A DNA stretch of 17,847 nt from Bacteroidales bacterium (GCA_016281475.1 JAEEIS010000245.1:1-17847), one strand, 5' to 3'. Counted from the stretch's first letter, positions 9,601 to 15,245 are shown. Notes: a model not told the origin generated them from the letters alone. Numbers and translations are program-made.

Positions 9601-9670
9601 CGTCACACTGTGCCCGCAAAGAAGTCGTCAATGTCAGCAGTGCTATTAATAGGAATAGTATACGTTTCAT
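3641..9670 (-). CDS. Giant T9SS-secreted multidomain surface protein (fibronectin III / MAM-like)
   Basis: A 2009-residue secreted protein. Signal peptide MKRILFLLIALLTLTTSLRA with cleavage near residue 20. Domains in order, from sequence patterns: a DSYGDGWNG domain (22-120); FN3 (125-210); MAM/jelly-roll-like (212-368, LPIFEGFEN); FN3 (370-450); a CUB-like stretch (460-575); FN3 (580-670); a first long repeat module (672-855, with FVYNGHSNIIL); FN3 (860-945); MAM-like (948-1115, IPFTEGFEG); FN3 (1117-1205); MAM-like (1208-1370, YYTDFENG); FN3 (1373-1458); a second copy of the long module (1460-1647, with YVYDGHSNLVV); and three FN3 (1650-1917). The T9SS type A sorting domain covers about 1930-2009 (VYPNPATD ... 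VRKLIVR). The cargo should cross the outer membrane by T9SS and be anchored at the surface. Adhesion or polymer binding is inferred; no catalytic motif is seen. Residues 236-270 are very rich in Tyr, Ser and Thr. Confidence 0.93.
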   Translation of the reverse strand: MKRILFLLIALLTLTTSLRAQCDGGADCSVIITGTDSYGDGWNGASIAIWQDTVFRGTFTVSGSSTTQTIPVCAGPISFVWSQGSYDTECAFTIVDSMGVNIFATNNASTLSGTFCSTIACPSCLPPVQLAAATTSDSAYIHWANNVDASGWLYQYTTASYPVGSWTFTTDTTLELSGLNPNTNYNLFAATLCGVDDTSAVVRLPFLTQCGDMALPIFEGFENNGAMPSCWTLWEHTYYTSYGYTSYYPTIYSYNSYGGTYHIEMYSDYGPNSIISPRVFLPANEVEAVFWANGNGAIVSVGYTTTDDSATAVFHLVENVALTDDWEQYTVSFENVTTTDSVYVVFRVANNTYYTYTHLDDITIRRHLNCPTVEGLHLTATAPGQVTLGWSDTVSTSWEVAYGPVGFDPDLDTMRLLVNSNPATVTGLSDNMTYDFYVRAVCGADRGYWSLPLTERPNVFNMAIAGMGPGVVYTCGMSIADPGGVAGNVPEYVNSSLVVFPDDSTMTIGLRGNVSLGGMTLEIYEGVGTSGRLLASLTGSANNIDVSSSIGPLTLSLYSSYYSAEGFIFTTYCAPLPTCTDVYDVEISNVTGSSALVSWSYADFTEPDFFTIRAIDTVGDNELTFTAPDSVRSFTITGLDQQTDYIVIIQTSCMSGDTSNNIYASFRTKCLSGGEVLVGDPNSTNTDYRMPFYTYYHSLSQQIFDSAEVAGFDTIFGVMFDAGVYGDMVRHLDVYVDTIDRSSYTSLTDFKPQTDSTKKYSGYITITAGQNEINFSTPFVYNGHSNIILTFVDNTGSYGNSLYGTVHYTTSNKVLFGYDYNAPFDPSDSLCLTYLSYGASVLDLRSNITFMTPCGDASCIPPSVSVAAVDSGNVTLSWVPGLYETDWSVEYRLADDTNWQVHNYSTSDDTAVVSGLMPATSYVFRVSSLCGDTTASAVINATTRCAPNRAIPFTEGFEGFVATSYEPTIQQCWNRYTNYVVSYGTYYYPYVDTYTGHTGNSSMYFINYDHECFSQLVLPEMAASVDTLRLSFYLMGSYHNYYTYQAIVGVMDNPDDNSTFVAVDTVRSMGDDYDWEFFEIDLDGYTGNGKYICIRSDQNVSGSFNIDDITVDYINPCKRVVDPLAGNATVNSVRLSFTDTNNVGSYIIVYGTSDSLSAATDTVQSTATSFILSGLTPSTRYHAWVRANCGGITSDWVEFPSFTTRCTPIVVDDTTEYYTDFENGLDICMAQERISGRIDWEDATTSYSYPRGAYSGGRVAQFANESHEGVGMLLLPNFNFTNLSRDAELTFWHAQFALSGHQDELQVLYRMSDTAQWIVLDSFTHELTSWTEHFVTLPNSAHTPYYQVALKAFGHAGYGVKIDDLNVHISPSCARPSNIVVSNVTEQSAELSWTGNSASYTINYRKSGSWSWRTATANTTSIVLTDLVNLTNYEVRVKGDCSRFDHSTWSEIATFNTNACVIPFSNYNYDPADYVHAFSNNAPVIPNNNYNYSEVLVDSADLAGLTDIIAFGFNPSNINTRNLFDECDIYFGTTTDTLLNAFKFDSSFVHVYHGSLNFSTVGWQYYRLDTTYVYDGHSNLVVAINRYSPSTYYEDVARFEGHVTSCIKNRSVYSYNPIDPFGANLQPSYYVVTDTVSPNYAFLSCAPYCYAPEITATAVTTDQATFSWTADGSAAQVSYREASAADWSAPVDVIGNSHTFTGLNHSTTYQLRVRQDCNADTLGYSNWTYTTVITDPVCSVPTEVQAADITNAHATISWQSAATDNRWEVHVWGSGYDMVSPASRATCTVSGLEPGKSYHAAVRTLCGPDYLTYGEYSDAIEFVTPICGPVAGLRGEAVGNAVRLHWVAGTNNAGFWEIQYGRAGYAENEVLGTLISPDTVFVIRNLIPNFSYGFRVRALCGAAWESDWTTNELVLTTGDRTGIDDVEGRFECTVYPNPATDVTTITLSGVEGRVTISVVDVNGRTVATETLTCSADCEKQMDVAGLGQGTYFVHIVGDNVNSVRKLIVR

Positions 9671-9785
9671 ATTTTTGAGTATTGATATTAATGTTGTGTT
9701 TAACTACGTTTAATGTTGGGGGCTAGGGGTTAGCGAGATGCATCGACTTAAACGCCTTAGACATTAAACCTTAAACTTAAAAAAA
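9671..9785. repeat. Spacer with 9-bp inverted repeat and TTAAAC words
   Basis: Between the two T9SS cargo genes. GTTTAATGT (9708-9716) and ACATTAAAC (9761-9769) are perfect complements separated by 44 bases, and the right arm continues into the iterated words TTAAACC-TTAAACT-TAAAAAA next to the stop codon of the upstream gene. No promoter box or T-tract terminator is clear. It may be a leader structure for the giant gene or only spacer repeats. Confidence 0.4.
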
Positions 9786-11507
9786 CTACTTCACCACCAC
9801 AGTCTTGGTCGCCACACCCGCTTGCGTGGCAATGCGCACATAATATAGTCCTGCGGCGAACGTCTCAGTGTCGATGGTCAAATGGCTGGCTCGGGATTCG
9901 GAGACAAACACCTTCTGTCCCTTGACATTGTACATCTCAACGCCCACCATCCCCTCGGCATCCACGTTCAGCACTCCGTTGACGGGATTGGGATAAATCT
10001 TCACAAATCCGTTTCCAATATTCTCGATTCCCAACTCTTCCTGCACGGGCTTGTTGACGTTGATAGTCACCGTGGCGGTATCTACACCGCAGCCATATCC
10101 GTCGGTAGCAACCACTTGATAGACCGAGCTGTCAGAAATAAATGCAGCCGTCTGCTGCGCATGGGGGTCGGCGAGGTTATCCTCGGGAATCCATTCGAAG
10201 GTATATGGCGGCTTGCCGCTGACCACGCTCACGCCCACCTCAGTGCAGAGGTAGTCGACCGTGATGGTGGTGTCGCGCAGGCGCATCTCGGCCGTGGCGG
10301 TCATCACAAAGTGCATCGTGTCGTAAACCTTCAGTTCGGGATGTTCGGGGCATACGCTGGTGGCCAGATAGAGGTCTATGTAGCGGGGATGCGAAAGGTC
10401 GACACCTTGAAGGCCACTCAGTTCGAGATAGTGCAGCTCGGTGCGCGAGATATAGAAACTATTGTTGCCGTCGAGCAACAGGCCCGAATCGCTCATACAG
10501 ATAAAGTCGCGACCAAACTCGGCATCTCCGCCGTATGTAACCTGCACCAGCCCGTCCTCGTATGACGAACCACTCATGTCCAGCGGCACCTTGGTACGGC
10601 AACCCACCCGCACAGTGTCAATAGTCTCCTGCTCAAAGCCCAACTGCGTAGTGGGGCTGTTGAAGCTGCCATACTCCAGAAACACCCCCGAGTCGTAGCT
10701 ATTGTCGCCCACATTGCAGACCGACAGGTGCATGTGGTACTGCGCACAGGGAACAATCGCAGCCTCTGCCATCAGCTTCACCGTGTAGCCGTCATACTGC
10801 ACGCCAGCAGTGTCGTTGCTGTTGGCAATATAGTAGCTGGAATAGTCGTAGTAGCATCCTGCGCCAGAGCCCCCCGAAGTGCCCGCCATGCCGGGATTCA
10901 CCGAGTTGATAGCCACAGCGATGCCGTTGGGAGTGCTGTCCGTAATGGTTTCGGGGATGATGGCCACATTCCATGTGCGCTCTTCAAGTGTTTCGGGGTC
11001 GGGTCCTGTGATGAAGAAGGCAAACACATCGTTGAAATTCGAGCACACAAACTCGGGGTACTCTTCCGAGGCAAAGGTGTACATAAACGAGATGTAGTCC
11101 GTCAGCCCCACAAAGTCGAAGTCCAATGTTGCGCAGCCGTTCACCGTGTTGGTCGCCAGCAGCTCCATCTGGGGGTCGGAATAAAACCCGTCAATCGCCT
11201 GACTGGCACCGCCGAGGTTGTTGGGACCCGGTGCCACCGCGATGTTCCCGGTGGTCATCACAATGCCCGAATCCATCATAAAGTCGTAAAAGCCGTTGGC
11301 ATGGAAGATGCCGATTTGGTCTGTAGCAATATTGCCTGCACTATTGCTAAACCTGGCATTGAACAGATATACTCCCTTGCCGGCCAAAGCGGTATTGACA
11401 AAGGTGTTGGGATTCTGTCCCGCAGCCGATGTCACCGAAATGTTCTGTGCACACAGTTGTGCCACACAGCACAACAATGCCACAACAATTGATAGTTTTT
11501 TCTTCAT
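9786..11507 (-). CDS. Choice-of-anchor L domain surface protein with T9SS sorting domain
   Basis: A 573-residue secreted protein. Signal peptide MKKKLSIVVALLCCVAQLCA (cleavage before QNI near residue 21). Residues about 35-285 match the choice-of-anchor L domain, with the diagnostic FTYTFASEEYPEF-like segment at about 142-153 (MYTFASEEYPEF), then CSNFNDVFAFFITGP (155-169) and the C-terminal HLSVCNVGDNSYDSGVFLE (260-278). Residues about 410-485 look like an Ig/PKD-type SprB-like module (GKPPYTFEW ... YQVVATDGYGC). The T9SS type A sorting domain is at about 500-573 (KIYPNPVNG ... VATKTVVVK). It should be exported by Sec and T9SS and held on the cell surface. It lies 28 bases downstream of the acyltransferase gene and 115 bases upstream of the giant T9SS gene, so cargo genes are grouped. 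Ligand unknown. Confidence 0.93.
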   Translation of the reverse strand: MKKKLSIVVALLCCVAQLCAQNISVTSAAGQNPNTFVNTALAGKGVYLFNARFSNSAGNIATDQIGIFHANGFYDFMMDSGIVMTTGNIAVAPGPNNLGGASQAIDGFYSDPQMELLATNTVNGCATLDFDFVGLTDYISFMYTFASEEYPEFVCSNFNDVFAFFITGPDPETLEERTWNVAIIPETITDSTPNGIAVAINSVNPGMAGTSGGSGAGCYYDYSSYYIANSNDTAGVQYDGYTVKLMAEAAIVPCAQYHMHLSVCNVGDNSYDSGVFLEYGSFNSPTTQLGFEQETIDTVRVGCRTKVPLDMSGSSYEDGLVQVTYGGDAEFGRDFICMSDSGLLLDGNNSFYISRTELHYLELSGLQGVDLSHPRYIDLYLATSVCPEHPELKVYDTMHFVMTATAEMRLRDTTITVDYLCTEVGVSVVSGKPPYTFEWIPEDNLADPHAQQTAAFISDSSVYQVVATDGYGCGVDTATVTINVNKPVQEELGIENIGNGFVKIYPNPVNGVLNVDAEGMVGVEMYNVKGQKVFVSESRASHLTIDTETFAAGLYYVRIATQAGVATKTVVVK

Positions 11508-11535
11508 AGTTATCGATATTCTGTTGATTTATATT

Positions 11536-12507
11536 TTATTTGATTTCATTTTTTACCTTTTGCTTGCCAACCTTTAGTTTCTGATATAACATTGCCATGC
11601 CAATGAAAAGTGCGCAAAAGAAGGCTGCAAGCAGAAGTGCGTCAACAAGACTTAGGTGATAGTCCAGTTCCTTTATCAGCCGTTGGCTGATAAAGGCGAG
11701 GTATGTGTGACCGACATATATCCATAGGGTATAGGTACCCCATTTGGCAAATCTTTCCATAAAGTGGAAACGGGACAGTCTGACAATGGATAGGCATAGG
11801 GCAAGCCCCAACAGCGATTGGACTACACGGTATGCCGCATGGTGCCAATTGGCATAATGATATTTAGGCATATAGGTAGGAAGGTATCGGGATAATAATA
11901 TACCGAGAATCAGCACAACGAGGGCATAGCCATATTTCACCTGCTCGATGCGCTGCATCAGGTTCCGTTCGCGGAACAGTAGCCCCAGCACGAAGAAGGG
12001 AGAGAAGGCAAAAGTCCTTTGGAAAGAGAATTCGTGGTCGAGCGGTATTACGCCCGACGCTATTGCGAGGACGACGGATACGGCTAACAGCTTTATGCCA
12101 TCGGTCTTCCTGAAAACAGTCCATACCGAGAGCCTCCAATACATAAGGCACACAAGATACCATAATGCAAATCTGGGTTGTATGAGGGTTGATTTGATAT
12201 CGACAGCGGCGTCGAAGGGCTGGTTGTTGAATGCACATGTAGCATAGTCCATTGCCAGCTTCAGCAGGACGTGTCCCAATTGGGCACAGACGTATAGTAT
12301 AAGCGTTTGCTTGAGCCACTTCAGATGCTTCTCTTTGTCGTGATTTCTCGAGGTGAAATAGCCGGATAGAAATATGAACACCGGCATGTGGAACGAATAA
12401 ATCATTCTACCCAAAAGTAGGTCGTCGTTGCGGTATCCGAGATGCCCTAAGACGACCAAAAAAATCATCAAGAATTTTAATCCGTCTAATCTACTGTCTC
12501 TTGCCAT
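11536..12507 (-). CDS. Acyltransferase-3 family membrane protein
   Basis: A 323-residue polytopic membrane protein of the acyltransferase 3 (OafA/WecH-like) family, which moves acetyl or other acyl groups to sugars of surface glycans. Diagnostic features are the N-terminal RLDGLKFLMIFLVVLGH (residues 6-22; the His at 22 is the conserved family histidine), the IYSFHMPVFIFLSGYF loop-helix (36-51), FALWYLVCLMYW in the middle and a late GTYTLWIYVGHTYL helix. About ten hydrophobic segments are visible, and the tail is basic (KLKVGKQKVKNEIK). The ATG at 12507 is immediately preceded by an AAAGGTT-type repeat tract. The next gene downstream encodes a T9SS cargo. T9SS cargo is attached to an anionic LPS, so a link to surface-glycan modification is possible, but that is inference from position only. 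Confidence 0.88.
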   Translation of the reverse strand: MARDSRLDGLKFLMIFLVVLGHLGYRNDDLLLGRMIYSFHMPVFIFLSGYFTSRNHDKEKHLKWLKQTLILYVCAQLGHVLLKLAMDYATCAFNNQPFDAAVDIKSTLIQPRFALWYLVCLMYWRLSVWTVFRKTDGIKLLAVSVVLAIASGVIPLDHEFSFQRTFAFSPFFVLGLLFRERNLMQRIEQVKYGYALVVLILGILLSRYLPTYMPKYHYANWHHAAYRVVQSLLGLALCLSIVRLSRFHFMERFAKWGTYTLWIYVGHTYLAFISQRLIKELDYHLSLVDALLLAAFFCALFIGMAMLYQKLKVGKQKVKNEIK

Positions 12508-12604
12508 GAAAATTTAAAGGTTAAAGGTTAGAGAACACACCCCCCCCTTCGCGGTATCCCTTTCAAGAGGGGACGGCTGGTGCATTACGTATCTAAAAAG
12601 TTTG
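12508..12604. other. Gene-free stretch with heptamer words and a GC hairpin
   Basis: Upstream of the acyltransferase gene. It starts with AAATTTAAAGGTTAAAGGTT (7-base AAAGGTT words), then a run of eight C (12541 region) and TTCGCGG, and then CCCTTTCAAGAGGG, which can form a short hairpin with a TCAA loop. No TAnnTTTG promoter box was found here on either strand, so the promoter of the acyltransferase gene is not identified. Confidence 0.45.
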
Positions 12605-12880
12605 GCTCTAGTTTGATAAAAGACTGATTTTTTTACAGCCTCTAAGAAGCTGAATCTCAATAACGTTGCGGAAGTCAAGAGCAGAGCCGAACTTGTTCGA
12701 GCTATGCCGAGATGCAGCAACGTCTCGAAGAAACCCCACACAAGGAACGTGGGGTCGCGACCGAAGGGAGCAACTCCCATTCCGCAGTGTGGGGGCAATA
12801 AAACCCCTACTATTCTGCGTCTCGAAGAGACGCGACATTGGGAAATGTTGGCAAAAATCAGTCATACTTTATACTAGAGC
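12605..12880. mobile_element. MITE-like element, 276 bp with 28-bp terminal inverted repeats
   Basis: The left end (12605-12632) begins GCTCTAGT and ends GACTGATTTTT; the reverse complement of the right end (12853-12880) begins and ends with the same blocks. The two 28-base ends match at 22 positions. The immediate flanks are AAAAAGTTT (12595-12603) and AAAAATTTT (12881-12889), which may be a nearly preserved target duplication or an extension of the repeats. Inside are several hairpins: GCGTCTC-GAA-GAGACGC (12817-12833), CCCCAC/GTGGGG (12734-12739/12749-12754), GGGAG-CAA-CTCCC (12766-12778) and the palindrome GGTCGCGACC (12753-12762). Open frames of 79-94 codons run through it on both strands but look like by-products of the repeats, since none has a recognisable domain. 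No transposase is encoded, so movement would need one in trans. Confidence 0.7.
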
Positions 12881-12885
12881 AAAAA

Positions 12886-12909
12886 TTTTAATTCTTAATT
12901 TTTAATTTT
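12886..12909. repeat. AATTAAA-type iterated tract after the H-cluster-like gene
   Basis: On the minus strand the TGA of the H-cluster-like gene continues as AAAAATTAAAAATTAAGAATT, a 7-base iterated word. The 23-base plus-strand block starting TTAATTCTTAATTTTTAATT also occurs at about 14370-14392, next to the stop codon of the ATPase gene. It is not an obvious terminator because no GC stem is present. Confidence 0.65.
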
Positions 12910-14277
12910 TCAAAGTGCTGGTTCGGCGTCGCCAATGGGGTCGTCGCCCCACACGGAACGCATGGCGGCCAAGCACTCCTGGCGCGTGATGTCGTCCAGC
13001 CGTTCCAGATGCCGCTGGTAGAAGACGCAGCGCGTCATGCCCATCTGTTTGCACACCACGTCGGTGGCAAAGGCCTCGCACGTAGGTGCGCCACACATTC
13101 CGCAGTCCACCCGCGGCAGGTATTGCTTCAGCTTGTTTATCTTCTCCAACTTCTTGTAGGCCTTGGTCAGGTCCTTGTCGAGGGTCAGCATCGAACGGGG
13201 CTGCACAGGCTCCACGTATGCATTCTCCTCCAGATAGTCCTTGTAGACATCCATCTCCCTAGCCCTTGCCACCTCGCCGTTGCGCTCGCGCTCCGCGGCC
13301 TTACGGGCGCGGGCATACATTCGCTCACCACAAAGGAAACGGTTCTCGCTCGACAGCAACGCACCCGCGCAACTCTGGTCGCACGCTCGCAGCTCGAGGA
13401 ATTCCACACCCTCCACCTCGTCATTCTCCAGCTTGTCGAGGAAGTCCATCACGTTCTCTATCCCGTCGATGGCATAGGAACGTTTGGCCAGGCAGATGCG
13501 CCGCTCGCCGTTGGTGAGGGTGGAGAGGATGGCATCCGCCGACAGCTGCGGCACCTGCAGGGCCTTGTACTCATAGCCCTTGCCCTGCTCCTTAATTTTG
13601 CGGTACACCTTATTGAAAAGGGCATCCATGTTGATGACGCCGTCGATGAGCGAACGCTTCTCGCCCACCGGGGCCTTCACCGCAGCAATCTTGGCGGCAC
13701 AGGGGGTGACATAGAAAATGCCTATCTCCTCGCGTGGCACCTGCCGCTGCTCGGTGAGCAGCTTGATGACATACATGGCCGAGATGTCCAGCGGGGCCTT
13801 GGCGGGAATGATGTTGCCCACCAGCGAAGGGTACTTAATCTGTATCAGCCTCACAATGGCGGGACAGAAGCTGGAAATCAGCGGCTCGTCGTCCTCATGC
13901 TCGCGGGCATACTTATGCTTCACATCCTTATATATGTCCGCCGCCGACTCAACCTCGAAGACATGCTTGAATCCCAAGTCCTTCAGCGCAGCATAGATGC
14001 GCGACACGCGTATGTCGTCCGGGAACTGCCCTAGAAACACGGCGGGCAGCAACGCCACCGAGTGCGGAAACTCGTGTACCTTCTTGAAGTCGTCCTGCTT
14101 GATATAGATGGCACCCACAGGGCAGGCGGCATGGCACTTGCCACAGTCGATGCAACGGTCTTCCATGATAGAGGCCTTGCCGTTACGTATTCTGACAGCC
14201 TCCGTGGGGCATATCTTCATGCACCGCGAGCAGCCTATGCAGCCCCCTTCGTCAATTTCTAGAGCGTGATAGAACAT
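12910..14277 (-). CDS. Ferredoxin / [FeFe]-hydrogenase-like H-cluster protein, likely redox sensor
   Basis: A 455-residue protein. Two 4Fe-4S ferredoxin motifs are at the N-terminus (C13, C16, C19, C23 and C42, C45, C48, C52). An [FeFe]-hydrogenase large-subunit-like domain follows, with degenerate H-cluster motifs SSFCP (C138), TPCAAK (C193) and ELRACDQSC (C299, C303). All four H-cluster-ligand cysteines are therefore in place, but the cysteine that passes protons in catalytic enzymes (first C of TSCCP) is Phe. The C-terminus carries DCGMCGAPTC (C392, C395, C400, with C417 as candidate fourth ligand), the FeS domain also found in RnfB. This matches the sensory or non-bifurcating HydS-like group, though it lacks a PAS domain. 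It is the last of three genes with the DRTGG and RsbW-like genes, separated by 117 bases from the ATPase gene. A redox-sensing role is inferred. The ATG at 14277 directly precedes the first ferredoxin motif. Confidence 0.9.
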   Translation of the reverse strand: MFYHALEIDEGGCIGCSRCMKICPTEAVRIRNGKASIMEDRCIDCGKCHAACPVGAIYIKQDDFKKVHEFPHSVALLPAVFLGQFPDDIRVSRIYAALKDLGFKHVFEVESAADIYKDVKHKYAREHEDDEPLISSFCPAIVRLIQIKYPSLVGNIIPAKAPLDISAMYVIKLLTEQRQVPREEIGIFYVTPCAAKIAAVKAPVGEKRSLIDGVINMDALFNKVYRKIKEQGKGYEYKALQVPQLSADAILSTLTNGERRICLAKRSYAIDGIENVMDFLDKLENDEVEGVEFLELRACDQSCAGALLSSENRFLCGERMYARARKAAERERNGEVARAREMDVYKDYLEENAYVEPVQPRSMLTLDKDLTKAYKKLEKINKLKQYLPRVDCGMCGAPTCEAFATDVVCKQMGMTRCVFYQRHLERLDDITRQECLAAMRSVWGDDPIGDAEPAL

Positions 14278-14283
14278 TTCTTT

Positions 14284-14394
14284 GAATTAAAAATTAAAAA
14301 TTAAAACTGGCTGACGCTTCAATTAAAAATTAAAAATTAAAAACCGAAATTGGCCAATGCTCAAAATCTTAATTCTTAATTTTTAATTTTTAAT
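14284..14394. repeat. AATTAAA-type tract with 22-bp inverted arms before the H-cluster-like gene
   Basis: Spacer between the ATPase and H-cluster-like genes. It holds three blocks of ATTAAAA words: TGAATTAAAAATTAAAAATT from 14286, a second from about 14322, and the reverse complement ending at 14396. The outer two blocks are exact inverted copies over about 22 bases, so the leader RNA can fold into a long AU stem around a GC-richer middle (CTGGCTGACGCTTC ... GGCCAATGC). The right block contains the TGA stop of the ATPase gene on the minus strand. Confidence 0.7.
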
Positions 14395-14808
14395 TCACAC
14401 AAAGTTTACTTCCATTTCCACCGTGGTGCCCACGCCCACTTCGGAGGTGACGTTCAGCTTGTCGACATTCTTCTGCATGTTGGGCAGGCCCATGCCCGCG
14501 CCAAAGCCCATGTCGCGCACCTCGGGACGCGCCGTCGAGTAGCCCTCCTGCATAGCCTGCGCTATGTCGGGGATACCGGGCCCCTTGTCCGCCACCACCA
14601 TGTTTATCTTGTCCGCCTCGATGTCCACCAGCACCTTGCCGCCGTAGGCATGGGCTATGGCGTTCACCTCGGCCTCATACAAGGCCACCACCACTCGTTT
14701 AATAACCTGGGGATTCACGCCCAGCTGCTTCAGCGTCTTCTTCACCGAGCTCGACGCCGTGCCGGCATTCACAAAATCCCCTTCAACAACAGTATATTCT
14801 TGATGCAT
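14395..14808 (-). CDS. GHKL ATP-binding protein, RsbW/SpoIIAB-like serine kinase
   Basis: A 137-residue protein from the ATG at 14808. It belongs to the histidine-kinase-like ATPase superfamily of anti-sigma-factor kinases. Visible motifs are the N-box EAEVNAIAHAYGG (45-57), the G1 box DKGPGIP (74-80) and the G2 box GFGAGMGLPNM (101-111). The final strand is VGVGTTVEMEV. These proteins bind ATP and either phosphorylate an antagonist or bind a sigma factor. The frame is open upstream to a TTG at 14895, but that part is encoded by the copy-A composite repeat and would give an untypical N-terminus, so the ATG is preferred. Neighbours are the DRTGG gene (95 bases upstream) and the H-cluster-like gene. 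Orthologous trios precede hydrogenase operons in Clostridia and Bacteroidetes. The partner protein is not in the window. Confidence 0.9.
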   Translation of the reverse strand: MHQEYTVVEGDFVNAGTASSSVKKTLKQLGVNPQVIKRVVVALYEAEVNAIAHAYGGKVLVDIEADKINMVVADKGPGIPDIAQAMQEGYSTARPEVRDMGFGAGMGLPNMQKNVDKLNVTSEVGVGTTVEMEVNFV

Positions 14809-14838
14809 AATATTATTTTTAAGTGAAAGGTGAAAATT

Positions 14839-14905
14839 GAAAATTGAAACCTCGCGGGGCGACCAATTCAGCACCTCTTTAACTTCACTTTTCAATTTTC
14901 AATTT
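14839..14905. repeat. Composite intergenic repeat, copy A (CCTCGCGGGG core)
   Basis: The first 24 bases (14839-14862) match 1600-1623 exactly, including the core CCTCGCGGGGCGA; the end (about 14889-14905) matches the TTTCAATTTTCAATTT end of copy B, while the 25-30 bases between differ. The outer TTGAAAATTGAAA and TTTCAATTTTCAA words pair over 13 bases. On the minus strand it runs from the TAA stop of the DRTGG gene to about 30 bases before the ATPase start. Confidence 0.75.
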
Positions 14906-15245
14906 AATACAGTGGTTCCACACCAGCGTCAAACAGCAGCCCGCAGGTCTTGAACATCGAGTAGCTGGTGCCTATCAGCACCATGTCGTTGTCCTCAGCA
15001 AGCTCTATCATGTCGTCCGTCGGCTTCTTGTTGCGCACAAACACCACAATGTCCAGCGTCGCCATGTCGCAAGTGCGTATCGTCTGCACGTTGCACAATC
15101 CCGTTATCAGCATCGGTGTCTCCTTCAATGTCAGCACATCGCTCATCAAATCCGAGGCAAACGCGTGCGTCACATCCTCGCCCAGACGTTCCTCGCCCAG
15201 ATACACCGTAGCATTGAGTTTCGTTACTATTTCTCGCAGTGTCAT
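14904..15245 (-). CDS. DRTGG-domain protein
   Basis: A 113-residue protein matching a stand-alone DRTGG domain, a small fold named after a motif found next to CBS domains and in phosphotransacetylase-like proteins. The pattern LGEERLGEDVTHAFASDLMSDVLTL (about 16-40) and the closing IGTSYSMFKTCGLLFDAGVEPLY (91-113) fit the group found beside RsbW-like kinases. The biochemical role is not established; ligand binding or protein contact in signalling is inferred from context. It is the first gene of the trio, starting about 103 bases after the promoter box, and ends in a TAA that is part of an AAATTGA-type repeat tract. Confidence 0.88.
   Translation of the reverse strand: MTLREIVTKLNATVYLGEERLGEDVTHAFASDLMSDVLTLKETPMLITGLCNVQTIRTCDMATLDIVVFVRNKKPTDDMIELAEDNDMVLIGTSYSMFKTCGLLFDAGVEPLY

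Noticed and set aside
12514..12905. Three short open frames (79-94 codons) on both strands
   Set aside because: They overlap one another inside the inverted-repeat element, have no recognisable domain or start context, and are explained by the repeat.
14809..14895. Upstream extension of the RsbW-like gene to TTG
   Set aside because: The extra 29 residues are encoded by the composite repeat; the ATG at 14808 gives the normal family N-terminus.
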